Below are positions 8,136 through 14,826 of a DNA stretch of 30,886 nucleotides, piece after piece (positions within the stretch are counted from its first letter, which is position 1; each line of letters starts with the position of its first letter). Source of the DNA: CAYNTH01 sp964427055 (GTDB lineage Archaea > Aenigmatarchaeota > Aenigmatarchaeia > CG10238-14 > SCSR01); the NCBI GenBank assembly GCA_964427055.1, contig CAYRSQ010000004.1, forward strand, positions 1-30,886. Direction: 5' to 3'. Both the position numbers and the translations under genes were made by a program. The notes under the pieces were generated by a model. The model searched no databases. It saw only the letters and a list, made by a program, of their open reading frames with translations, and had not been told where the DNA came from.

Positions 8136-8309
8136 CTAAGGACCTTCAAATCCGCATTTACATGTGTATTTGACTACGTTTGTTCTGCAGGTATCACATC
8201 TTATTGTCCATTCATCCGAACATGACGGGCACTTAAATTTAACGAAATTGCCGCTCGCATGCATATGCAAGTTACAACTTGTGCAGTTAAACGAATCAGT
8301 TTCAACCAT
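8136..8309 (-). CDS. Small zinc-ribbon protein (57 aa) paired with aEF-1 beta
   Basis: A 57-aa protein translated by hand from ATG 8309. It has four CxxC-type knuckles: C9xxC12, C27xxC30 (CPSC), C38xxC41 (CDTC) and C50xC52 (CKCGFEGP at the C-terminus). The pattern, the spacing and the terminal CxCGFEGP match the archaeal zinc-ribbon family (HVO_2753-like, described as RNA-binding zinc ribbon) that is typically encoded directly before the aEF-1 beta gene, as here (8 bp gap). It probably forms two zinc fingers. A GTGAT Shine-Dalgarno lies 3 nt before the ATG. The molecular role is not established. The promoter must lie in the AT-rich 68 bp shared with divergent tRNA-Arg. Confidence 0.9.
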   Translation of the reverse strand: MVETDSFNCTSCNLHMHASGNFVKFKCPSCSDEWTIRCDTCRTNVVKYTCKCGFEGP

Positions 8310-8377
8310 GGTATCACTTTAGATTACTTTAAACAGATTATTAAAATAATATTAATAAGCCTTATAATTATCGGTTG

Positions 8378-8454
8378 GCCCCCTTAGTATAGTTTGGATA
8401 GAACATCGGCTTGCGGAGCCGAGGGCTCGGGTTCAAATCCCGAAGGGGGCACCA
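8378..8454 (+). tRNA. tRNA-Arg (anticodon GCG)
   Basis: Folds by hand as a cloverleaf: acceptor GCCCCCT/AGGGGGC (8378-8384 with 8444-8450), anticodon stem TCGGC/GCCGA with loop TTGCGGA (anticodon GCG at 8413-8415), and T arm TCGGG-TTCAAAT-CCCGA. The discriminator A8451 is followed by a genome-encoded CCA (8452-8454). The D stem has an A-A mismatch at the position 12/23 pair, which is odd but not disabling by itself. No intron. It reads CGC/CGU codons. Confidence 0.93.
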
Positions 8455-8479
8455 TATCTATCACGGATTAAATTTATGT

Positions 8480-8719
8480 ATGTTGTCTTATATTTCGAGT
8501 TTAATAAAATCTTTGATTGATTCGTTTAATGAAACTATAACTTTAAAACTGGTTTATGAAAATCAGATTCAAAGACATGGGCCAAAACTGATAGTATTTG
8601 ATTGCTGGAGTACCGAAGATGTTCCAGTATTTCAAGACGGATATTTCAAACTGCTTTCAAAAGAAGATGAACATTCAATCAAAAAATATATGAGAATGCC
8701 TACTCTTTCTTCAATCTAA
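8480..8719 (+). CDS. Hypothetical protein, 79 aa
   Basis: An ORF of 79 codons from ATG 8480 that fills the space between tRNA-Arg and the convergent RNase Z gene, whose 3' end it overlaps by 20 bp. The translation starts MLSYISSLIKSLIDSFNETI and includes KLIVFDCWSTEDVPVFQDGY, a plausible folded-protein composition with no low-complexity bias. I recognise no family. No convincing Shine-Dalgarno precedes the ATG; attaaattt at 8468-8476 is too close to act as its TATA box. It could be a real small gene or a chance ORF. The frame opens into the tRNA upstream, so only the part from 8480 is credible. Confidence 0.5.
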   Translation: MLSYISSLIKSLIDSFNETITLKLVYENQIQRHGPKLIVFDCWSTEDVPVFQDGYFKLLSKEDEHSIKKYMRMPTLSSI

Positions 8720-9620
8720 TTTTCATTAGATCCTTGGATAATACTGTCTTCGGAAACGTTACTTTCGCGTCGTCCAAAAGAGTTTTCAAGTCATCTTTCG
8801 ATACATATCTTCTGCTTATGTGAGTCAATATGAGTTTGCCCACATTGGCTTCTTTGGCGATTTCTGCTGCTTGTTTGGAACTAGAGTGTCCTCTACTAGT
8901 GTCTCCTTCTAAAAACGTGGAATCATGTATAAGCAAATTCACATCCTTAGATAATTTCATAAGGTTTTCGCATGGAACGGTGTCTCCAGAATAAACAACT
9001 TTCAGTCCAGGTTTAGGATTGGCTATGTCTTCTATCCTAACATCTTTTCCTTTATGTTCCGCGCGTAAGTTTTTTTTCAAATCTTTTAGCCATTTGCCTC
9101 GTTTCAGGCCTTTTGCTTTCAATTTCTCCAAGTCTATGCTCCACGAATCTTTCTCCTTGAAGAGATATGCGACCGATGGTACCGTATGGTGAACTGGGGT
9201 GGAATATATTTCATATTCTTCCGTCTCATCTATGAGAGTCGGTTCCTCTCCGGCGTAAGGAACATTGAATGCTTCCACTGGGAATCTCAGCCCGAAATAT
9301 CCCAGATCTACAATATTGGATACAAATTTTTCTGCTTCAGGCCCGAATATCTTAAGTGTGGTCTCCCTACCTTCTAGATTCATGGTTTGTATCAACGGTA
9401 TCAATCCAGCGAAATGGTCGGCGTGCCAGTGCGTGATGAAGATCTTGTCCAATTTCATGAAACTCACGTCAGATTTCATGAACTGTTTTTGTGTACCTTC
9501 TCCGCAGTCAAACAATAGTACCTTTCTTTCATCTGTGGAATACTCAAGTATGATACCAGCATGGTTTCTCTTCAGGCTGGGTATGGCCGAACCTGTACCT
9601 AAGAAAGTTAGTTCTATCAT
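8700..9620 (-). CDS. rnz: Ribonuclease Z (tRNA 3' endonuclease)
   Basis: A 306-aa metallo-beta-lactamase-fold endonuclease that cuts the 3' trailer from tRNA precursors just after the discriminator base. The N-terminus MIELTFLGTGSAIPSLKRNH is the family start. H64-W-H-A-D-H69 is the zinc motif, here HWHADH; FDCGEGTQKQF precedes it, and a later YSGDT, HDSTF and THISRRY supply the remaining metal ligands and the PxKxRN-like end region. This is the long single-domain RNase Z(S) type. The gene starts 1 bp after the cca stop with AGGGGA as Shine-Dalgarno, so it is translationally coupled to cca. Most tRNAs in this window lack an encoded CCA and would need this pair of enzymes. Confidence 0.96.
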   Translation of the reverse strand: MIELTFLGTGSAIPSLKRNHAGIILEYSTDERKVLLFDCGEGTQKQFMKSDVSFMKLDKIFITHWHADHFAGLIPLIQTMNLEGRETTLKIFGPEAEKFVSNIVDLGYFGLRFPVEAFNVPYAGEEPTLIDETEEYEIYSTPVHHTVPSVAYLFKEKDSWSIDLEKLKAKGLKRGKWLKDLKKNLRAEHKGKDVRIEDIANPKPGLKVVYSGDTVPCENLMKLSKDVNLLIHDSTFLEGDTSRGHSSSKQAAEIAKEANVGKLILTHISRRYVSKDDLKTLLDDAKVTFPKTVLSKDLMKIRLKKE

Positions 9621-9621
9621 T

Positions 9622-11058
9622 TTATTCCCCTAAATCCAATCTCTCCTTTTCTAAATATTCCCTGATGAAAACACCAAATTTTTTCTCTTTTTTAGACATT
9701 TGAATGATTTTCTCGGCGTCCGAAACTATCCGATATCGCTTTGAAATACTTTCTGCGATGTGACTGGGTATTCCTTTGGCTTTAAGTTCTTTCAACGGAT
9801 CGTCTAGACTGTCTTTGAGCTTCTCTTCTGCCGTTCTGAATATCCTTCTGGTTTCAACCGCCCAAAAACCATTCTCTATGAAAGGTCCGTTGACTGCCGT
9901 TTTTTCATATTTATTTATGAAATTATTTGAACCATCTTCATCGGACATGTGTGGGCCCACTCTTTTTTGAATGGCAGGCAATCTGTGATTTTTCATTTCG
10001 AATAACGAATATGCGGAGTCCTTTTCGTTAGTATAGTTTGCCTTCCTGATGATTTCAAATTCGTATTCTTTGAGTATGGATTCCATTCTGTCACCAAATC
10101 TCCTTAGTTGAGGCCATAGTATGTCAGGAACCACTTTTGGAGGTTTGAATTGAATCAGTATCAATTTGGTTTCCCTCCCTTTCAGAATTTTTCTGAGTTC
10201 GTTCGATTTCAATGGAAGTTTATTTTTAGTAAAAAAGATTGAATGAGACGGTTTTCTGTTGAAATTGGTTGAAATTTTCTTCAATTTCTGGAAGTTTTCA
10301 TGCGACAGTGCCGCGGAAGTATTTCTTTTCATGTCAGTAGGGTCTATCAAAATCAAGGGCTGGTTCTTAAACGTCTTCAAAAGTTTTTCATACTCAGTCT
10401 TATTGTAAAATTTCTCTATGTCTATGATTTCTCCATATTTCCAGTTCGCTATGTTTTTCATGGCTTTGATGAAATTTCCATATTTCACTATCAGAAGTTC
10501 ACATACGTATCCAGAGAATCCCTCGGTTTTCGCATCCGCCCCGTAAATTCCATTCTCTACACATATTTTTTTCAATAGTCTGACATCATTTGATAGCTTC
10601 TTTTGTAAATTTCTTTCTATATACCTCACGTGGAAAGGTGTCCTATCTACGGACGACTTAAGTTCCGCCGTTGAATTTAGATGATAACACGGGACCATGT
10701 CTACACTTATATTTTTTATTTTACCTGAAACATACGGATGTTCTGCATATTCTATGAGGTATGTGCCTTTCATGGAATTTATGACTTTTTTCCCAATATT
10801 GAGGCCAGCCTTTTCCATATCACTTTTTTCTGCCGTTTTTGGGAACAATATGAATATGTCAAATTCCATTTTACCGGTTAGCCATGTGTCTCTCGTAAGG
10901 CTGCCGGCAATTATAGCATATGCTCCATATTTGGATGATTCTTCATTTGTCTTTTTCAGAACTTCCGATGCCAAATCTTCCATTCGCTTCTTTTCTCTGG
11001 CAGAAGGAACTATCCTTTCGAGAACAGTTTTTATAACCTTCTTCTGAAGTTTTGTCAT
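9622..11058 (-). CDS. cca: CCA-adding enzyme (archaeal class I tRNA nucleotidyltransferase)
   Basis: A 478-aa enzyme that adds CCA to tRNA 3' ends without a template. The polymerase head shows AGSLTRDTWLTGKMEFDIFI (about residues 51-70) with the E65-x-D67 carboxylate pair expected in archaeal class I enzymes and a third Asp in ISVDMVPCYHL. The following VERTPFH-like stretch (SVDRTPFHVRYI) and GFSGYVCELLIVKYGNF (the archaeal GxSGY motif) confirm the archaeal type. The length is slightly above the usual 440-460 aa. A TATA-like element sits 25 bp upstream of the ATG, so besides read-through from tsaC it may be transcribed as its own leaderless message. It is coupled to rnz downstream. Confidence 0.95.
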   Translation of the reverse strand: MTKLQKKVIKTVLERIVPSAREKKRMEDLASEVLKKTNEESSKYGAYAIIAGSLTRDTWLTGKMEFDIFILFPKTAEKSDMEKAGLNIGKKVINSMKGTYLIEYAEHPYVSGKIKNISVDMVPCYHLNSTAELKSSVDRTPFHVRYIERNLQKKLSNDVRLLKKICVENGIYGADAKTEGFSGYVCELLIVKYGNFIKAMKNIANWKYGEIIDIEKFYNKTEYEKLLKTFKNQPLILIDPTDMKRNTSAALSHENFQKLKKISTNFNRKPSHSIFFTKNKLPLKSNELRKILKGRETKLILIQFKPPKVVPDILWPQLRRFGDRMESILKEYEFEIIRKANYTNEKDSAYSLFEMKNHRLPAIQKRVGPHMSDEDGSNNFINKYEKTAVNGPFIENGFWAVETRRIFRTAEEKLKDSLDDPLKELKAKGIPSHIAESISKRYRIVSDAEKIIQMSKKEKKFGVFIREYLEKERLDLGE

Positions 11059-11080
11059 ACTTTAATTTTGGTGGAGTTTC

Positions 11081-11088
11081 TATAAAGG
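11081..11088 (-). promoter_or_regulatory. Candidate internal TATA box upstream of cca
   Basis: On the minus strand the 33-bp gap between tsaC and cca reads ...AACCTTTATAGAAAC..., a TATA-like box centred 25 bp before the cca ATG (11058). It would place the transcript start on or next to the ATG, a leaderless mRNA. No Shine-Dalgarno is seen before this start. Inference. Confidence 0.4.
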
Positions 11089-11091
11089 TTT

Positions 11092-11703
11092 TCAATTAGA
11101 GAGTGTTTTCAATATATCTCCTTTCTTTATAGTTCCTTCCCTTATAATCACGGGTTCGTCTTCTGTTATATCAACGACAGTTGAAGGCAGTCCGAGTTTG
11201 GTTATACCACCATTTATCACCATATCTAGTTTTTCACCGAACTGCTTCTTGACGTCCGTATATGATGTTGGGTTTTCCTTTCCAGACAGGTTAGCAGACG
11301 TTGAAGTTATCGGACCGGCAAGCTCTATGAGTCTTAGTGCTATTTCATTGTCAGGAACCCTTATTCCCAGTTTATTAGAACCAGATGTGAGTTCCTTTGG
11401 AAGCACCGCCTTTTTCTTCAGAATCAACGTCAATGGGCCTGGGAGAAACTGTTTATACAATTTTCTGGCGGTTCTGTTCGTGAACACCAGTTCATCCATT
11501 TGGTCAAAGTTGGATACTGCCACTAAAAGTGGTTTATCCAGCTCTCTGCGTTTGATTCCGAACACCTTCAAAACAGCTATTCTGTTGAAAGGATCAGCTC
11601 CTATTCCATACACCGTTTCCGTCGGATAGGCAACTAAACCTCCCGATTTGATTATTCCTGCCGCGTTTTCGATGTCCTTTTCGAGTTTTTTGCACATCAG
11701 CAT
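11092..11703 (-). CDS. tsaC: Threonylcarbamoyl-AMP synthase (TsaC/Sua5/YrdC family)
   Basis: A 203-aa enzyme making L-threonylcarbamoyl-adenylate from threonine, bicarbonate and ATP, the first step of t6A37 in ANN-reading tRNAs. Typical segments are GGLVAYPTETVYGIGADPFN (about 23-42), KVFGIKRRELDKPLLVAV (KxR..KP motif), FLPGPLTLIL, LGIRVPDNEIAL, and STSANLSGKENP, with SxN binding the nucleotide. The length corresponds to the stand-alone YrdC domain without the Sua5 C-terminal extension. The start could be ATG 11703 or the third codon (11697). It heads a same-strand run with cca and rnz, all acting on tRNA. Confidence 0.94.
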   Translation of the reverse strand: MLMCKKLEKDIENAAGIIKSGGLVAYPTETVYGIGADPFNRIAVLKVFGIKRRELDKPLLVAVSNFDQMDELVFTNRTARKLYKQFLPGPLTLILKKKAVLPKELTSGSNKLGIRVPDNEIALRLIELAGPITSTSANLSGKENPTSYTDVKKQFGEKLDMVINGGITKLGLPSTVVDITEDEPVIIREGTIKKGDILKTLSN

Positions 11704-11724
11704 AACTTGACTTGGGATGGTTGG

Positions 11725-11731
11725 TATAAAT
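11725..11731 (-). promoter_or_regulatory. Candidate TATA box of tsaC
   Basis: The minus strand reads ATTATTTATACC about 25 bp upstream of the tsaC ATG (11703). This spacing predicts transcription starting at or beside the start codon. No Shine-Dalgarno is visible, consistent with a leaderless mRNA. Inference. Confidence 0.4.
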
Positions 11732-11757
11732 AATGATTTAGCTACTGTAGAATAGTA

Positions 11758-11789
11758 AAACTTATATAGTAACCACTCACCAATAGTGA
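11758..11789 (+). promoter_or_regulatory. Promoter with inverted repeat upstream of the 48-aa gene
   Basis: AAAACTTATATA (11758-11769) is a strong TATA element. It is followed by an inverted repeat: CACT (11774-11777) facing AGTG (11785-11788), also readable as TCAC-N5-GTGA (11777-11789). The repeat lies between the TATA box and the expected transcript start near 11793-11795, a place where a bound repressor would block initiation. The same 12-nt TATA segment and a similar repeat precede the trmB gene. Operator function is inferred. Confidence 0.45.
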
Positions 11790-11823
11790 ATAATTAACAA
11801 ATCAGAATTACAGAGGTGTACGA

Positions 11824-11970
11824 ATGAACGGCAAAGACGACAGGACGTTTTTTGAACAACAGCTATTTGAAGCAAAATCACAGCTCTTTGCTGCAAGCAA
11901 CGTCAAACAGGTGAGATTTCTTCAGAACAAGATAAGATATCTAGAGATTAAAATGAAGGAATTCGAATAA
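11824..11970 (+). CDS. Small hypothetical protein, 48 aa (predicted helical)
   Basis: A 48-codon gene with a very good start: GAGGTG 4 nt before ATG 11824 and a TATA box about 59 bp upstream. The product begins MNGKDDRTFFEQQLFEAKSQ and ends KIRYLEIKMKEFE. Hydrophobic residues at i/i+3/i+4 spacing (F, L, L, V, F, L, I, L, I, M) and many K/E/Q residues suggest one or two amphipathic helices, perhaps a short coiled coil. There is no Cys, signal peptide or transmembrane stretch. I recognise no family. A T-run follows the stop by 27 bp. Its promoter resembles that of trmB, so control by that regulator is possible. Confidence 0.75.
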   Translation: MNGKDDRTFFEQQLFEAKSQLFAASNVKQVRFLQNKIRYLEIKMKEFE

Positions 11971-11997
11971 TGGTCGGACGATGGATTCGATCATTGC

Positions 11998-12007
11998 TTT
12001 TCTTTTT
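11998..12007 (+). terminator. T-rich terminator after the 48-aa gene
   Basis: TTTTCTTTTT lies 27 bp downstream of the small gene's stop, before the convergent tRNA-Gln. Oligo-T runs on the coding strand are the main archaeal termination signal. No strong hairpin precedes it. Confidence 0.5.
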
Positions 12008-12021
12008 GATGGACTATAACG

Positions 12022-12026
12022 AAAAA
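12022..12026 (-). terminator. T-run terminator of tRNA-Gln
   Basis: On the minus strand TTTTT begins 4 bp after the tRNA-Gln discriminator base, giving a short trailer that RNase Z would remove. It faces the terminator of the convergent 48-aa gene. Confidence 0.5.
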
Positions 12027-12030
12027 GTTA

Positions 12031-12103
12031 TAGCCCCGTGCGGATTCGAACCGCAGTCCTCTGGTCCAGAGCCAGATATCCTTGACCACTAGACTACGGG
12101 GCT
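12031..12103 (-). tRNA. tRNA-Gln (anticodon CTG)
   Basis: Minus-strand cloverleaf: acceptor AGCCCCG/CGGGGCT, D stem GTCT/GGAT with G-U pairs, anticodon stem TCTGG/CCAGA with loop CTCTGGA (anticodon CTG), and T loop TTCGAAT. The discriminator is A and no CCA is encoded. No intron. It reads CAG; the TTG-anticodon partner is not in this window. It is transcribed away from threonyl-tRNA synthetase, with TATA-like TTATATAA on the minus strand about 12 bp and more upstream. Confidence 0.93.
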
Positions 12104-12273
12104 ATGTGCAAAATTATATAAGCGCTGATAACTTATTAAGCTATATTATTATAGGTGCTGGAAGTGCACGGTGGACGACAAACACTCGGCTAAATGGCGA
12201 TTGCAATATAATCCATTAATTCTATCAATTTTTATCTCTAGCGCCCTATGTAAAAATATCGGAGGTATTTAAA
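12104..12273 (+). other. Intergenic region before thrS with a GC-rich patch
   Basis: 170 bp between tRNA-Gln and thrS. It is AT-rich at both ends but holds a markedly GC-richer block (about 12152-12196, starting ggtgctggaagtgcacgg). A TATA-like ttaagctatattatt lies about 20 bp before the block. GC islands of this kind in AT-rich archaea often mark structured RNA, and a short GTGC/GCAC stem can be drawn, but I could not fold a known RNA class. Downstream, ATTTTTATC could be the thrS TATA element, followed by a leader ending in GGAGGT. Confidence 0.35.
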
Positions 12274-14001
12274 ATGAAGATCTTACAGTTGCATTCGGAC
12301 TACATAGAATATAATCCTGTGAAAAAAGAGACTAAGAACGCTGAAGACGTTGAAATCAAGCCAGTGAAACTGGAAGACATTGTAGTACTTTTTACATGTA
12401 TTGAAAGCGAAGATACTTCAGACGTGGGTAAAAGAGCCATTGATGATGCGAAGGAATTCATGAAGAATCTTAAAGTCAACAAAATACTTCTCTATCCGTA
12501 TGCACATTTGAGCAATGATTTGGCAAGCCCAGATAAGGCGCTTGGAATACTGAAATCAATGGAAGATTACGGTAAAGAACTGGGTATAGATACATTCAGG
12601 GCACCATTCGGTTGGGCGAAACAATTTTCCATATCAGTAAAGGGGCATCCGTTGGCGGAGCAGTCTAGAAACTACTCTTCTCAGAATAATCAAGCAAGTG
12701 CCCAGTCTAAGGCGGTTGTCGAAAAGGAGAAGAAAGAACTTAGTATTGAACAGAAGAGAGATAAAATTTTCCAAAAATCAAAAATGACATCTGAAGAACT
12801 TCCAGAGAACGATCACAGAAGATTGGGGCAGCAATTGGATTTGTTCAGCTTTCATCAGTGCGCACCCGGTATGCCGTTCTTCCATAACAATGGAATGATA
12901 GTATTGAATGAATTGATGGGATTCTTGAGAGAGGAACAAAGAAAGACGGAGTACACTGAAGTAAGGACACCACTGATATTGAACAGAGTATTGTGGGAAA
13001 TCAGTGGTCATTGGGACAAATATAGGGAGAACATGTATTTCACTGTAATTGACGAAGGCGATTATGGAATAAAACCGATGAACTGTCCGGGAGGTATAAT
13101 GATATTCAAGAACGACATCAAATCTTATAGAGATCTCCCTTTAAGGGCAGCTGAATTCGGTCTTGTCCATAGGCATGAACTGTCAGGAGTTTTATCTGGT
13201 CTGTTCAGAGTAAGATCGTTCACGCAAGATGATGCTCATATATACATGACTGAAAAGCAGATTAAGAACGAGATACTTGGAGTCATAAAACTGATAGATA
13301 AATTCTACAAAACCTTTGGGTTTGAGTATAAATTAGAATTGTCCACTAGACCCGAAAAGTCAATAGGTACAGATGAACAATGGATAGCTGCAGAAAAAGG
13401 TCTTAAAGACGCGCTGGAAGCATCCGGACTGGAATATGTTCTAAACCCAGGAGATGGCGCATTCTATGGACCAAAGATAGACTTTCATGTGAAAGACGCA
13501 ATGGGAAGGACGTGGCAATGTGGTACCATACAACTCGATATGACAATGCCGGAGAAGTTTGATATAAATTACGTTGGGGAAGACAACAAATCACACAAGG
13601 TCGTGATGATACACAGAACCGTAATGGGTTCTTTGGAAAGGTTCATGGGAATATTAGTGGAGCACTTTGAAGGCAAGTTCCCTGTATGGTTAGCTCCAAC
13701 ACAGGTGATATTGGTGCCGATAAGCGAGAAAAATAACAAATACGCTTCTAAAATCAAAGAAAATCTGGAAAAGAGAGGAATAAGGGTTAGCATAGACCTT
13801 AGTTCAAACACGATGGATTACAAGATAAGAGATGCGCAATTGAAGAAAATACCATACATGGTAGTAGTCGGGGACAAGGAAGAGGAAGACAATACGATAT
13901 CGGTTAGAAATAGAGAAGGAAAAGTGACACACAAAGTCAAGGCAACTGAATTCATTAAAAATCTAAAGAAAAGGATTGAGAATAAGTCACTTGAAGTCTG
14001 A
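12274..14001 (+). CDS. thrS: Threonyl-tRNA synthetase
   Basis: A 575-aa class II synthetase. Residues about 1-145 form the archaeal D-aminoacyl-deacylase-like editing domain that removes mischarged serine (KILLYPYAHLSNDLASP is its signature). The catalytic core spans about 180-465: motif 1 region YTEVRTPLI, KPMNCPGGIMIF with a zinc Cys, HRHELSGVLSGLFRVRSFTQ (motif 2), DDAHIY, then YGPKIDF and WQCGTIQLD, and HRTVMGSLERFMGI (motif 3 and last zinc His). The anticodon-binding domain follows (about 475-575; FPVWLAPTQVILVPI). The core resembles the bacterial-type arrangement joined to the archaeal editing domain. A near-ideal GGAGGT precedes the ATG. Its stop abuts the convergent trmB-type gene. 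Confidence 0.96.
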   Translation: MKILQLHSDYIEYNPVKKETKNAEDVEIKPVKLEDIVVLFTCIESEDTSDVGKRAIDDAKEFMKNLKVNKILLYPYAHLSNDLASPDKALGILKSMEDYGKELGIDTFRAPFGWAKQFSISVKGHPLAEQSRNYSSQNNQASAQSKAVVEKEKKELSIEQKRDKIFQKSKMTSEELPENDHRRLGQQLDLFSFHQCAPGMPFFHNNGMIVLNELMGFLREEQRKTEYTEVRTPLILNRVLWEISGHWDKYRENMYFTVIDEGDYGIKPMNCPGGIMIFKNDIKSYRDLPLRAAEFGLVHRHELSGVLSGLFRVRSFTQDDAHIYMTEKQIKNEILGVIKLIDKFYKTFGFEYKLELSTRPEKSIGTDEQWIAAEKGLKDALEASGLEYVLNPGDGAFYGPKIDFHVKDAMGRTWQCGTIQLDMTMPEKFDINYVGEDNKSHKVVMIHRTVMGSLERFMGILVEHFEGKFPVWLAPTQVILVPISEKNNKYASKIKENLEKRGIRVSIDLSSNTMDYKIRDAQLKKIPYMVVVGDKEEEDNTISVRNREGKVTHKVKATEFIKNLKKRIENKSLEV

Positions 14002-14823
14002 TTATTTTTTCTGGATGTCTTTTCCCTGAGACCACATCAGAGAGAACATCGGATCTAGTAGGCCATTGGCCACGTTAGAACTTTTGCTCCATATCGCCAA
14101 GTCTTGAGTAGAATGTACCTGAGAATCAGTCAGTGGTAATAAAGTTTCTGATCCATCGACAACTATGAATTTACCACCTATTGGCATTTCTTTCTTGTTG
14201 AATGTCCTAATCTTCGCTATATCGCTAATATTCTTGAGGTTGGTAAGTGATTTTCCAGATATGTTTGTTGCTATCCTTATGTCCACGCCTCTTTCATTCG
14301 CTTTTTTCAGTAAGTCCATATTTGAAGAAATAAAATCTTCGAATGAATCTTCATTTATAACTATATTTATGTTCTTAGTGGCACCTTTTATCATTGAGTT
14401 TATTTGTTGTCCCACTGAGTGTTTTCCCTTCACAGCGCCCGTTAGTTCTTGCGGTGATACGATTTTCATACCTCTTTCAAAAAGAATACTGAGTTCGTCC
14501 ATGATTGGTGATTGTTTCAAATTTTCAATTCTCTCTTGTATAGAGAGCACATCTTCTTCTAATTTTCTTTTCGCTCTATCCAGAGATTCTTCTGGCGGGA
14601 CGGCAACGTATTTTATAGGTTTCCCGGTTTGGACTATTACGAACCCCTTTTCTGCTAGACTCTGTAATATGTCATATGATCTTGATCTAGGGACATTAGC
14701 AATTTCAGATAGTTCGCCTGCAGTAGAAGTTCTTCTAGCAAGTAGGGCGACCCATAGCCGTCTCTCATAAAGGTTAAGGCCTATTCCTTTGAGAGCATCC
14801 ATAACTTTAGATGAAGCTAGCAT
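14002..14823 (-). CDS. TrmB-family transcriptional regulator
   Basis: A 273-aa regulator. The N-terminal winged helix-turn-helix (about residues 8-75) reads GLNLYERRLWVALLARRTST, then IANVPRSRSYDILQSLAEKG with the recognition helix, and GKPIKYVAVPPEE, the TrmB wing. A short coiled coil (about 80-105) leads to a PLD-like C-terminal domain (about 130-270) of the kind that senses ligands, often sugars, in this family. The track back to GTG 14832 is open, but ATG 14823 has GTGAT 4 nt upstream. An inverted repeat overlaps the promoter and start region, suggesting autoregulation. The ligand is unknown. The stop is directly adjacent to the thrS stop. Confidence 0.9.
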   Translation of the reverse strand: MLASSKVMDALKGIGLNLYERRLWVALLARRTSTAGELSEIANVPRSRSYDILQSLAEKGFVIVQTGKPIKYVAVPPEESLDRAKRKLEEDVLSIQERIENLKQSPIMDELSILFERGMKIVSPQELTGAVKGKHSVGQQINSMIKGATKNINIVINEDSFEDFISSNMDLLKKANERGVDIRIATNISGKSLTNLKNISDIAKIRTFNKKEMPIGGKFIVVDGSETLLPLTDSQVHSTQDLAIWSKSSNVANGLLDPMFSLMWSQGKDIQKK

Positions 14824-14826
14824 GGT

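Noticed and set aside
12104..12273. 7S (SRP) RNA or RNase P RNA in the thrS upstream gap
   Set aside because: The GC-rich block is far too short for either and shows none of their conserved segments.
14165..14770. 201-codon plus-strand frame opposite the TrmB-type gene
   Set aside because: The minus strand encodes a recognisable winged-helix regulator; the plus-strand translation is Ser/Phe/Ile-rich shadow sequence.
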